DNA from: Cryptomeria japonica | Lineage: Eukaryota > Streptophyta > Pinopsida > Cupressales > Cupressaceae | DNA: 64,000 nt | Assembly: GCF_030272615.1 (NCBI RefSeq) | Contig: NC_081413.1 | Coordinates: 20,834,501-20,898,500, forward strand | Direction: 5' to 3' | Part shown: one piece after another, positions 24,010 to 34,710 of the stretch | Position numbering within the stretch: position 1 is the first letter of the stretch | How the letters are laid out: each line of letters begins with the position of its first letter | Translations under genes and position numbers: made by a program | The notes under the pieces: model-generated | The model's database searches: none | The model's input: the letters and a program-made list of their open reading frames with translations, nothing else | What the model was told of the DNA's origin: nothing

Positions 24010-24459
24010 AAACATGTAATTATAATTTTGACCTTGTATCATTGCCTCATTGTTGTTGTATATTGAAATGAGAGGGAAAATCCTCCTTATATACTTTCTC
24101 ATTGAAAAACATTCTAATTTTTTGACATAGGCTGATAAGGAGAGGGGTTTCCCGCTTAAATTTGGAAATGCAAGAGGGGTTCAAAATGGGGCCCAAATAA
24201 GGAGGACCAAAGCATGGTGCCCTGGTCCCAATGAGAACCAAAGTGTGGTGCCCTAGTCCTAGTGAGGACCAAAGCACCATGCCCTAGTCCTAAGCTATTT
24301 TAGGGCTAGACTAAGGGGCCATGCATTGTATAAAGTGAAAATAAGGCCATTTCTGCATGATGCAAGAAGAGGTCTTAATTAAGAATTGGGAGTCGAACAC
24401 TAAGGTGAAAGACCAGAATGTGGACTAAATTGTAAGGGAGGACAATTTAGGATGCTACA
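24010..24459 (-). mobile_element. Partial LTR, third copy of the family
   Basis: On the minus strand it starts TGTAGCATCC at 24459 and matches the copy at 22400-22790, including the stretch CATTGCCTCATTGTTG and the TATA region near 24085. The similarity stops near 24010, so only the outer 450 bp remain. Confidence 0.75.
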
Positions 24460-25149
24460 CATCCTAATCAAATAATTGCATACTACACTACAATTCAATC
24501 ATTTTTGAGATAATCCAATAGGAAAGACACAAGAACAATCCCACCACACAACAATTTGATCCAATATAAAGATTGGATGCAAGATTTCTTATTTTATTGA
24601 TTGAATTTTGATTTATAGATAAAAAACAAAGTTTAAAAATGCTCCTCAATTGTGCAGAGTTTTCTTGCATAAGCTAAAAGATAGATCTCTCTCCTATATA
24701 TAGAGAAAATATTAGAGGAAAAAGTGAAAAGTTAGAACTAATTTAACTTAACTAACAGTACAGAGTAATTTGATTTAGGATTTATACTATTGTTATATGT
24801 AATTTTATTTTTACAAAATACATGTAAAATGTCTTTATTATACTATAAAAGGCATAAATGAAAATCATGAAAAATAAACTAGGTGTTCAGAGAAACATCT
24901 TCATCATCACCATTCTTTTCGAGGAAACTTGCATATATTTGTAACACAACTCAAACTTCTAAATCATTAGGTCCTGGTGTATAGCTGGAAATAGCTCAAA
25001 CTCTTGTGATGGAGTTCTCTATGTTGAACTAAGAATTTTTATTCTTACTTGTAATGACCTTTAAGTTATGCAAAGTTGCATGACAATCTACTAATTTATC
25101 AATAGAAGATATTGAGAAATCTTTTGATTCTAGTTCTTTTGAATTAATG
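24460..25149. other. AT-rich, nothing recognised
   Basis: Between the LTR fragment and the minus-strand coding relic. Short open frames lack any domain-like composition. Confidence 0.4.
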
Positions 25150-26281
25150 ATTTTAACTCCTACATTATTGTACCCACATGAAGCATTTTTTTTTTCTAAT
25201 CAAGTAACTTGCATAAAATTTCTCCAACTTTGACAAAATATCTAGCCCTTTATCAATACTTAGTTCTTGAGCTTCCTAAAATGATTTAATTAGTCCATTG
25301 AGAGGTTATTTCCTATGCTTGATGGCTTCTGGGTACTTAATGTATTTGTTTCTTGTGGGAATTATCCTATTATCAACCAACACTTCTAATTTAAAAAATT
25401 TCAACCTTGTCCAAACATCAAGGTACTTTTCAAATAAATACAAATCTTGTGATAGCACATCAAGTGCCTGATCTAACTCAGACTTGATATCATTCACATC
25501 ATCCAAAATATCAATGGAATATTTTCAGAAGGTGAATATTCTGTGCAACCAATCTATCAATACATATGTTTACAACACTTCACTGAGCACTCATCTATTC
25601 TACCTTCTTGATATAATCTTAATCAATGGATGTTACAACAGACTTGATCATTTGTGAATACTGGCTAACTTTTAACAATACAATAATAAGATGTTCTACT
25701 TCGATCTTCAATTGATCTTAAATCACCTTATCCCTAACATGTCTTTCAACTAATGCATCCATGGCTACCTGCAAGTATTCCTTGGCACTTTTATGTGTAT
25801 GTTTGCCAAATTCAATCCATTTTACCACATAATCAAAGGCCTGAATTTGTTCACTAGTCTTGTTTGGAGGACGTACCACCAATTTTTCATATTTATTCCT
25901 TGATTTATCAGCCCTTACTCTTGAAATCATTTTGGCTCTTTTCGCAACCTTTAGCCTCACTAGAACCAATGGCCAAAATCAAAGTCATCTAGTGAAATGG
26001 ATTATTTATTTCTTTTGGGTGTTATTGTCTCTAACCAAGGTGGAAAGATTGGGATCTCCTTCTTCAGCACTTGTCACTACAGTTTGTGTAGAAATAACTT
26101 GATCTTGGATAGTAATGGTTATAATTGATGTGGTATGAGTCACAACTATTGATGGGGTTTCCATAGTTGACACATTTTTGAAAGAATCATACATAAAATT
26201 ATCAAAATCTATTATGGTGGCATCAAGAATGGATGTAGACACCTTAGATAAATAAGAAAAAGAAGAGAGTGTGCCAAACAC
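25150..26281 (-). pseudogene. Degraded charged protein, probably retroelement-encoded
   Basis: Reading from 26281 leftward there are three blocks of plausible protein: a Ser/Thr/Val-rich N-terminal block (26281-26006), a basic block with SEQIQAFDYVVKWIEF (25969-25718), and an alpha-helical block with LDVWTRLKFFKLEVL (25506-25306), continuing to KLEKFYASYLI near 25170. Many stops and shifts separate them. The helical, Lys/Glu/Leu-rich style recalls the plus-strand frame at 59223-61421. I cannot show homology by eye. Confidence 0.45.
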
Positions 26282-26909
26282 ATTCTTAATGTTATCATGA
26301 GGTGTATCAAAAATAGACTCACTAGCAGTTGAAGAATGAATAAATTAAATTAACACGGTCGATGTGATTAAACCACAAAAAATAGTGGAGAAAGATTTTA
26401 CAATAGTACAATCATAGGAATCACTACTTTAGTAACAACTTTATCAACTTTATTAGCTTTATTAGCTACATTTGTCTTTTACATTTATTTTTTCAAGTTT
26501 ATCAATTGCATTTGTCTATCACATTTCTTGCTCTATCCCTAAAAATATATCAACTTTGCTTGGAATGCATTTTTAGCAATCCAACAAATTCTTTTATGAA
26601 TAGATCCTTCTCCCAAGATTATATTTATAAGTGTTAAAACCCTAGTTGCTTGCGTTACCCCTTCCTAATCCCCATGATCCCATGTGGCCTATTGTTGATC
26701 CATTTTTTTCCCATCTACCTTGTCATTGCCTTTTCTTGTCTACCTTATCATCTATCTTATCGAGAGATTGTCTAGCCTTTGCTTCTTCTTTTTCACCCAA
26801 TATCTCTAGGGAGCATACCACCTCCATAGTAATGCAATTTTTTTGTATTAGTTAATCTATCTTCTTTGAGATGATGTGATAAAATGCATTTTATGAAAGA
26901 GGGGAAAAA
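26282..26909. other. Intergenic
   Basis: AT-rich with pyrimidine-rich segments; no protein-like frame. Confidence 0.4.
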
Positions 26910-27640
26910 TGTAGATGCCTAAAATTGTCCTAGCCTAATTAAATAATTTTTTTTATTTATTTAATTATCCCCCTTTTTTTCTATTAATTAAATAAATTTA
27001 TATTTAATTAATTAATTCACTTAACCTCTTCTTGGCACCTTTTCTATCCTAATTTAAATAATTATTTTTATTTATTTGAATTCTATTTTTTCTGACTTAA
27101 AAAAAAATATTTTATCTAATTTGTGTGGCACTCCTATTAATTGAATAACATTTTTAACTTATTTATTTAATTCATAGATAACTTTTTCTCTCATTTATAT
27201 TAACCATTCCCTTTATTTTGTTATTTCCCCTACCTATCCTTTATTCTTAGCTGACCATCTTTTATTCCACCTCTTAATCCCATAGCTCCATTTTTAAGAT
27301 GTTATCTATAAAAGGGGGCTTGTTCCTCTATCTTTCTAATCAATCAAACTTGGAGCATAATTACATTTTTCTGAATTTACTTTAGCCTACATCATGCTGC
27401 ATCATCACAACCACAACCATTCACCATTGAGCTTTTGTGCAAGCATAAAATTAAGAGAGGACCCATATTAAAACAAGATCAATGGAGATAGGATAACAAT
27501 GAAGATCAATCCCATGCTAATGTGTGAAGGTGTAATTTGAGTTATTTTATGATTTTGCATGTTTGATGGTTCTTCATTGATGTGTTGTTGAATTTTTATT
27601 GTAGATCTAGGGTCTAGTGATTAGAATTATGGTTCACAAT
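26910..27640 (+). mobile_element. Candidate LTR, plus orientation
   Basis: Starts TGTAGATGCCTAAAATTG at 26910 and shows a TATA-like CTATAAAAGG near 27306. This TG-start plus TATA layout is typical of the long LTRs here. The right end and a PBS were not found, so the end coordinate is a guess. Confidence 0.4.
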
Positions 27641-27671
27641 ATTAGTGGTTCAAATTTAAATAAATAATGGC

Positions 27672-30110
27672 TATTGGAAGTACTAATACCCAATTGAAGA
27701 TGTATGAGGTGGTTTTATCACCTTTTTTAAGGAGATGTGAATAAATTGTTTTAAAATGGCCAAGGAAGACCTTTCTAGATTCAGGGTATTTCTAAAGGGA
27801 AAAAAGGACAATAAATAAATATCCAAGTCTCTAGGAAGATCTCAATCTCTTGGAAAGCCAAAGGTGATGGAATTGTGGAAATGTTGAACCTAATGCAAGA
27901 TTGAGATGGGGTAGGTGAATCAGTCCAAAACAAAAATTAATGTAGCACATAATAAATTAAACATCAATACATACTCAACACATGAACACCCAGATTTTTT
28001 ACATGGAAAACTCGAACAAGGAAAAACCTGGGTGAGAATGTACCCACAAAATATATCCATTAGGTAGAAATGATTACAAAAGGCAACTCACTAGTGTAGA
28101 CTTGCAAACCAAGGCTAATTGCTCATGATGCAAGATACAAAAGAGGACTTACAAAACCTGAAACTAATTGCACTCAGGGAAAGATACAAAAGTGATATGA
28201 AAAGAAGGATTTCCTAATCATGAATTTGTCCTTGAACTCTATGTCAAGTGACCAACATCAGAACACACACAACTCAGACCTCAATTACCAACACTCTGTC
28301 ATAGTCTCAACACACCTTGCATATCATTCGAACACAACTCTTCTTTTCTGCACTTCATCGAACCTCACTGATTATTTTTGCAACATGCCTCTACCTCTCA
28401 CCACTCTTCCTTACTAACAACTCAATAAAATTCATCCTTATATACAAGATATATCATCAAATATTGAACACATCTCCACTCCAAGAGAAAGTGAGGACCA
28501 AAACACATCTCTTAGAGATTAATCCACTGATCTACAATCATAAGAACATAACCAACAACATATACAAATGCTACACATCCATATAAGTAATTAATAATTA
28601 GAACATATTCTCTAATGCAAGCAACTCAAATATAGATCTCCACATTCTTTAGTGAGACACATAACACATTGAACAATCTTCCACAACTCATATCTAGACC
28701 TAAGGATAGGTCTAACATAGAATATCACAACCATCAACAAACAATGCTACAACACTTGGAGAAAACAAGGATGTTTCTAGACCATAAAACAAGTATAACC
28801 ATGATACCAAAATCATATCCAACAAAGATAACCATAATAAACAACATTAGAAACACTTTCTGAACACAAACCCTTCCAAAACAATCAATGAATGTCTGCA
28901 GCACAAACAAAATATGATATCTCTACACCATATACATTCCAGACCAAAACCATTCTAGAAGAACAAGTTTGACATCAATGGAAAGTACAACAACACATTG
29001 ATACATACTTCCAATAGGAAAATATGGCCATATTTGGAAAGAGTGTAGCGATGAGAAGAAAAATAAAGGCAAACATAATATATTTGATTTTGATTATAAA
29101 AACACCTCTCATGGTGATCCAAATACTTTCATTACAACATTAGAAACACATGCATTTGAATATATGTAGTTGATAGAATCGAGTTCTTCTTTCCATATGA
29201 TCTGTCACAGAGGACTTTTTCAAAGTATCAAGAATATGATGGTGGAAAGGTGTATCTAGGAAATAATTCTTATTTGGAGATTATTGGTTGTGGAAGAGTT
29301 AATATAAAATTACCTGATGAAAGTATGAAGAGGGTTGATGGTTTATTTTATATCCTACTTATTTGGAATAAAACATACTTTTATTAAATAAATGGAATTG
29401 TTTGGGTGACATGTGTGCATGTTACTTTCATCACTGGAGGATGTAAGATGATTAGAGGGTATATGTAATTGGATAAGCATGTTTAGATAGGAAATTTGTA
29501 TAGGCTAGATGAATTCATCGTTGAATGACATAGTTCTTCTAATAAGATGAAGAATAAAATTTGTATTCTTTATGGAGCTATAGAATAGGTGAATGAGATA
29601 TCGAGAGGTCTAGGAGTATGTTGAGTGGCATTGGCCTTGAAAAAATGTTCAAAATGCAGTTATAGCCTACATATGATTTGATTGACATATATTCTATAGT
29701 AGCACTTGTAGAAATGATACTTATGGATGTATGGTCTAATAAAAATTATTCATTTGGACATCTCTAAGTATTTGGTTTTTAAGTTTATGGTCATGTTCCT
29801 ATTGAGAAAATAGCTATATTGGAGAGTAAGCCAATAAAGTGTATCTTTATCAACTATGGTATTGGTGTAAAGGGGTACACAATTTGAAATCTAGTGACAC
29901 AAAAGGTTTGTTGTAGAAAAAGTTTTATTCTGAGAAATGAAACCTTACATACTTGAGTTATAGTTAGAGAAAAAGGAGAAAAAAATAAGGAGATAGTTCA
30001 AGGTCCACCTAGTTTGACGATAGATGAACCTCAACCTCAACAAACGAGAAGGTCTACTTGTTTTGGGCAACAAATTAGAAGGTTTGTTTAATTTTTTGTT
30101 TTGATTGGTA
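27672..30110 (+). pseudogene. Ty1/copia gag-protease-integrase remnant, interrupted
   Basis: Begins near ATGGCTATTGGAAG. After a shortened gag comes a zinc knuckle that reads WNCGKYGHIWKEC only when the solo LTR at 27882-29016 is removed. Downstream, SSSFHMICHRGLF and YQEYDGGKVYLGNNS (29170-29290) are the copia protease region, with the catalytic Asp-Ser-Gly lost. YGHVPIEKIAILESKPIKC and FINYGIGVKGY (29770-29880) are the end of integrase. Frame breaks and stops are frequent. In a copia element RT would follow directly; here it reappears at 41360 in the same orientation, about 11 kb away. Confidence 0.85.
27882..29016 (-). mobile_element. Solo copia-type LTR with 5-bp target duplication
   Basis: 1135 bp. 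On the minus strand it starts TATTGGAAGTATG (TG decayed to TA) and ends GGTTCAACA. It is flanked by GGAAA at 27877-27881 and 29017-29021. Inside, reading minus, GAGTTTTCCATGTAAAAAA near 28000 resembles a recurrent motif of copia LTRs. Deleting the LTR with one GGAAA rejoins the interrupted copia zinc knuckle. Confidence 0.85.
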
Positions 30111-30989
30111 AATGGCCATAGCTAAATCATTTTATTAATTTTAAAGACCTAATAAAACCCATCTCACTAGGGGCACTGTTAGGAAAGAGCTGGGTAGAGA
30201 AACCCTCCAGTCTAGCCCCAAAAATAAAAGCTTAAGAGATTACATGCGGACAATAGAGGAGCATTCAGGGATATTCTTCTTTACATATTATGCTGAAACC
30301 ATACATACAATTGCCCTTTTGGATTTTTGATACATGAATATATATATGTGATATAATGGAGCAACTTGTTTCGAGATAGGCAATCTCCCCTGACCCCTCC
30401 AACTCTAGCACTGCCAAGCTTATAAAGCTTGACTACCTACAACCTGCATATCTCAACACCGACAACTTCCATCTATCTTGTTTTTAGTGTTAGTACCTTA
30501 TTTGCCACTTAGAAAATATAATCAATGGAAGATCTTAAGGGAGATGATTCAATGAAAAACAAACCAAATAGGCTAGTTCCATGATATAGTCTAGAGCATA
30601 ATGGTACTTGTTGCACCTACATACTGAGAGAAATTATAGCCATGGAGGGCCATATAGAAAGTACCATAACTGATAAGTTATATTTATATGCTAATACATA
30701 AATACTGCCACTAGAGTATATGCATTGATTTAAGATGTGTGAAAGGAGATGCCCTAATTATGACAGAAACTAAAAATTTATATATATCATAAATGAAAAA
30801 TAGTCCGAGTATCATTATCCTTGGTTATCCAAATGAGAATAGTATCAATATTATTATAAGTATGTTTATGTGCATTTAGCAGATGAGGAAATTCAAGAGA
30901 GAGCATAACCGAGGACATAATAGGGCATCCCCATTATCGAAATGAAAACATAACTGGGGATTGGCATATAGTTTATAAACTATAGATAC
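30111..30989. other. No feature recognised
   Basis: Sequence between the copia integrase end and the minus-strand relic. Scattered stops in all frames. Confidence 0.4.
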
Positions 30990-31790
30990 TGCCATACCTA
31001 TATAACATAGCTAACTATACAGGCACATCCTAAAGCCAGAGCTATCCCTAGTTGCAAAAACATTGATATAAGGATACCCTTATCCCTCATTCTCATCTAT
31101 GACTTCTATTCTAGAAGAATGTGCCTCTACATCACCCATGTCATTGGGGTTTTTGTCCTACATCGGTACCCAACCTTGATCAATCATATAATCTACCCAC
31201 CATTCTCTTTTTGGCTCTTTTACCACACCAAACCATTGCTTGAGGAATATGATATTCCTTCTTATATCTGGTTTCCATTGTAGATAGGATTTTTGATCCT
31301 TGATAATGAGGATGGGTCACTTGAAGTCTATTCTGAGTGATTCAGCCTTATTGATAGCCACAGAGACCCTAACATAGACTTCCGGGTAGGGGATAAGGAG
31401 TTTGTCATCTACACAATTAATGTCCATCTCAAGTTTAACCAAGTATTTGTTGTTAAAGATTAGTCTACATAATGAGGCTTCAATTAGCTTATCCTCTCCC
31501 ATTGTGAGTAGAATGGCTACAAAACCAGCATGGATGTCACTGTTAACTCATTTCCTATGCTCTATGTTTAGGAGCTCATTACCCAAAATTCTCTTGGTCG
31601 CATGGATGACCGATCTTAGAATAACTATCCAATGCTTCTTAGAGATCTCTCCAAAAAAGGCCATCTCTCATTTATCCGGACACAAGCAAATACCAGATTC
31701 CATTGTTAAAGATAGAGTGCAATGTTGGAGTGGAAATACTACCTCTAGATATATAAGGCTTTTAATAACTGACTCTGCCACTTGATTCTG
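30990..31790 (-). pseudogene. Degraded coding relic, unknown
   Basis: Minus-strand frame from 31502 to 31317 (LIEASLCRLIFNNKYLVKLE) continues past a stop as IKDQKSYLQWKPDIRRN and EPKREWWVDYMIDQGW towards 31150. It is extended upstream in shifted frames to about 31790. The composition looks like real protein. It may belong to the same kind of retroelement-carried frame as 32413-34053, but no shared motif is evident. Confidence 0.45.
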
Positions 31791-32240
31791 TGATTAAACA
31801 ATAAAACCATGGCTAGGAGATATGCTATCCTACCATGAGTGGCTCTTCATCTCATGATAGGTGAGTACAATGATTATCGGGCAAGTCTAGCAAATCTCCA
31901 TGTTTAGGATGCCATGCTAGATTGTTTCAAGAGATTGAAATTAATTAACTATTAATGATCATCTGTTAATTAACCATTCACTCTCGCGACTCAAGTGAAT
32001 GATTACCTCAAGCAACTGAACGATACCCATAAAAAAAGGCCTAACACATGATATATGATACTCTCATATATATCTATATGTGTGTGAGATTGAGAGCATG
32101 AGAATGGAAATATGAGAGTAGAGAGAATATATGAAAATATGAGAGTGTATGATAAATATCAATAAATTTTAAGATCTGGGTATCCTAAGTATCTATTTTT
32201 ATTATAGATGTGTATATATATATATAGTTGTCTATTTATA
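31791..32240. other. AT-rich segment with a direct repeat of 34570-34675
   Basis: 32085-32180 matches about 34595-34675 in the same orientation (GAGAGCATGAG, AATATGAGAGT, AAGATCT in order). It flanks the LINE fragment 32241-34506 on the side opposite the other copy. A short TATA-repeat lies at about 32211-32226. Confidence 0.6.
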
Positions 32241-32412
32241 TAGTTTTTGATAAAGATAAACAGGTTTGACGAGGACCCGAAAACTAAAGTTTTACAACAG
32301 CCAACCAAAAACCAAACCAACAAGAAACAATAGAAAAATAGGGGAGCAACCCCAAGCATTAACAAAACCAGTGGAAATGCAAACAAACAAGCAAAAACAA
32401 AAGAAAAAGGTC

Positions 32413-34053
32413 TCAGCTAAGAAAGAGCACTAGATCCTTGTTCTTTTGGATGGAAATATTGTTAATTTTCTCAAGCTCCTCCATGATGAATCTTGAAGTA
32501 CGCTTGTTGTTGCTTCTGCTCCTGGTTCTAGAACTAGGTCCAGTGGTTTTCCTATCTCCAGCAGCCATTTCATCTCCTCCGAGATCTTTCACTGATTCAC
32601 TATGATAGGATCTATAATTAGCAACCAGGGCATTAATCTTTTCATGCCCCTCAATGCTGTTGTTCATGGCTTCTTTACTAATGTCGACTAGGTTCTTGAG
32701 ATTTTTCTTAATCTTAGCCATGGATTGTTCCACCTTATCAATCCTTTGTTCATGATTTCATTTCATCACATCAACATTCTCAAAGATTTTTGGTGTCATA
32801 ATCATGAGTTTCTCCGGTTTGCTGGGCTAAGGGGAAGTAGTGAAAATATCAATTATTTATTTAACCCCCATTTTGAGGGTGTTAATTTCATGCTCAACCC
32901 ACTTCTAGTAGCTCTCCTAGCTTCTGGTAGCTTCCATGACCAGATTCATCAGACTAATAGCCTTCTAATTTCCACAGCTCTCTTCATTAGCTATGGTTCT
33001 CTATTTTTCTTTCTGGACATTGATAGTGATGTCCAATTTAATCCCTTGGTCCGTAATCTTCGAGTTGTGGTCCTTAGGTGCCAACTTTTTCTTTTTGGTG
33101 AGGGGCTTGGTCTTGGAGATTATTTTGTTGTTGGTTTTGTATTTGCTAGCTGCCCATCTGGGGAGATTCTTGTTGCCAAACGTCCCAAGAGTGACCATCA
33201 TCTCCCCGTCATCCACAGGTCCATATTCAGGGTCATCAACAAGAACCCCACTTTCTTCTAGGTCCATTTCCAAGTCAGAGACATCTTGGACATCCGTCTA
33301 CAGGCCAATCTCAGCAAGAGGGGGCATAATTTCAAGAGATTTAGCATGCTACATGATAAGGACAATAATTCCCTCATGCAGAACAGGCTTGTAAGGGTTC
33401 TCTAGGTGTTTTTCCAGGCTATTTTCAAGGGAGGAGGCCAGATAGAAGGGAACAAAGATTATTTTACCATGCTAAAAATAATTTAAGATAGTGAAATGGT
33501 ATGAAAAGATGCTTGCATACCTACCATCGAGGGTGATATACCTCATTATAAACTTAGCCATGTTAGCCCAAGGGGGCATGAGGTATTTTCTATTATATCT
33601 GCCATCGGCCATCTTGGTGACTCTAGAGTGCTCCTTGTCTTTGTCAAAGAAACTTGACAAGTCCTCCTCCCCAGTTTTTCTATCCCTATAAAATCTTCTT
33701 CTAGTTGTAGCCAGATCACTGACTGTCACCACTAAAGTTTGGTCAATCTAATAATTGACACCATAAGTCCTGAGACTCCCTTTTTTTCATGCGTTAACAA
33801 AGGCCTCCTTAAGTAGAGGAGAGGGGCAGTGAAGCTGGTCCAAATAGGGGACGAGACCACCGTCGATGACTTCCTGCCAGACATCTTTATTCTTCTTCCA
33901 CTTCTTGAAAGTAGAGGGCTCTTGTCTATTCTTATCCCCTCCCATTATGCCCCTGGTAGCCAAATAGTAGGAGACGGGGCTCACTAACACCAACCAGTCG
34001 TAGAAAATGGGCCACACCCATAGGATATTCAAACAGTAGCAGAAAAACCACAC
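32413..34053 (-). pseudogene. Extra long reading frame 3' of LINE RNase H
   Basis: One frame stays aligned from 34053 to the TGA at 32413 (547 codons) with no frameshift, interrupted by about twelve stops of which nine are TAG. A plausible start is MGGDKNRQEPSTF near 33947. Blocks: VWQEVIDGGLVPYL, then RRRFYRDRKTGEEDLSSF, YLMPPWANMAKFIM, GKIIFVPFYLASSLE, an acidic region with VDDPEYGPVDDGE, a Lys-rich region, and a C-terminal coiled coil with MAKIKKNLKNLV followed by Ser/Arg-rich SSRTRSRSNNKR. This is clearly former protein-coding sequence. The function is not recognised. It resembles in style the extra proteins that some plant transposons carry, but I can name no family. Confidence 0.7.
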
Positions 34054-34139
34054 AATAAGATAGGAAATCTAGTTGTCAAGGAGGTTTCTAGATCTTTGAT
34101 TAGGGAAAACCAAAAAAGAGTCATTTCCCCATCAACTTA

Positions 34140-34506
34140 GTCATGTCATTATGAGGGGTCATTGATTAAGGCAGTGATCATTACGTGCCAGTTAGCACAA
34201 ATTTTTGGAGAAAGCATCCCTACTACTTCACCAGTTGGTTGCCATGTATCCCACTACCAGATTGGCCAGTAGATCCACCGCCTTATTTCCTTCCCCGTAT
34301 ATGTGTGAGATTTTGAAATCTATCGGCTCATTAATAATATTTCAGGAGTCCTTGATCAGGCTAGAAATCATCTAGCTAGGATCCATGTGTCCATTCAGGC
34401 GGGTGACAATATTTAGTGAGTCAGACTCTAGGCACACTTTAGTAAAGCCTTCTCTTTTAGCCATGTGTAATCGAATGTGGACAGCATCGGCTTCCATGTG
34501 GTTAGA
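34140..34506 (-). pseudogene. LINE RNase H domain, C-terminal part
   Basis: MEADAVHIRLHMAKREG (with the catalytic Glu), ESDSLNIV (Asp) and YGEGNKAVDLLANL (Asp) are the second half of an RNase H fold. Two TAG codons interrupt it. The N-terminal catalytic Asp segment is absent. Confidence 0.75.
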
Positions 34507-34600
34507 CTATATATATATATACATGCAAATATATAAGTATAAATATATATGTACATATATATCTATATATGTGTATATACATATGTATGTATGTATATCA
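34507..34600. repeat. TATATA/CATATA microsatellite
   Basis: About 90 bp of TA-, TATGTA- and CATATA-type units between two LINEs. Confidence 0.9.
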
Positions 34601-34710
34601 ATGAGAGCATGAGGATAAAAATATAAAAAATATGAGAGTAGGGGATGAGTATAAATGAGTACTAAGATCTATGTGTCTATCCAAGATGCATCTGGCTGCT
34701 TATGTTTTGA

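Larger units (their letters stand above)
32241..34506 (-). mobile_element. LINE 3' part: RNase H end, extra reading frame, 3' UTR
   Basis: Runs 34506 to 32241 on the minus strand: C-terminal RNase H, a long additional frame, then a T/G-rich 3' UTR. The 3' UTR ends GGTCCTCGTCAAACCTG and CTTTATCAAAAAC, a common style for plant L1 3' ends. The 5' end is cut at the microsatellite 34507-34600. Whether it is 5'-truncated on insertion or broken by the neighbouring LINE is unresolved; no RNase H N-terminus was found beyond 40720. Confidence 0.7.
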
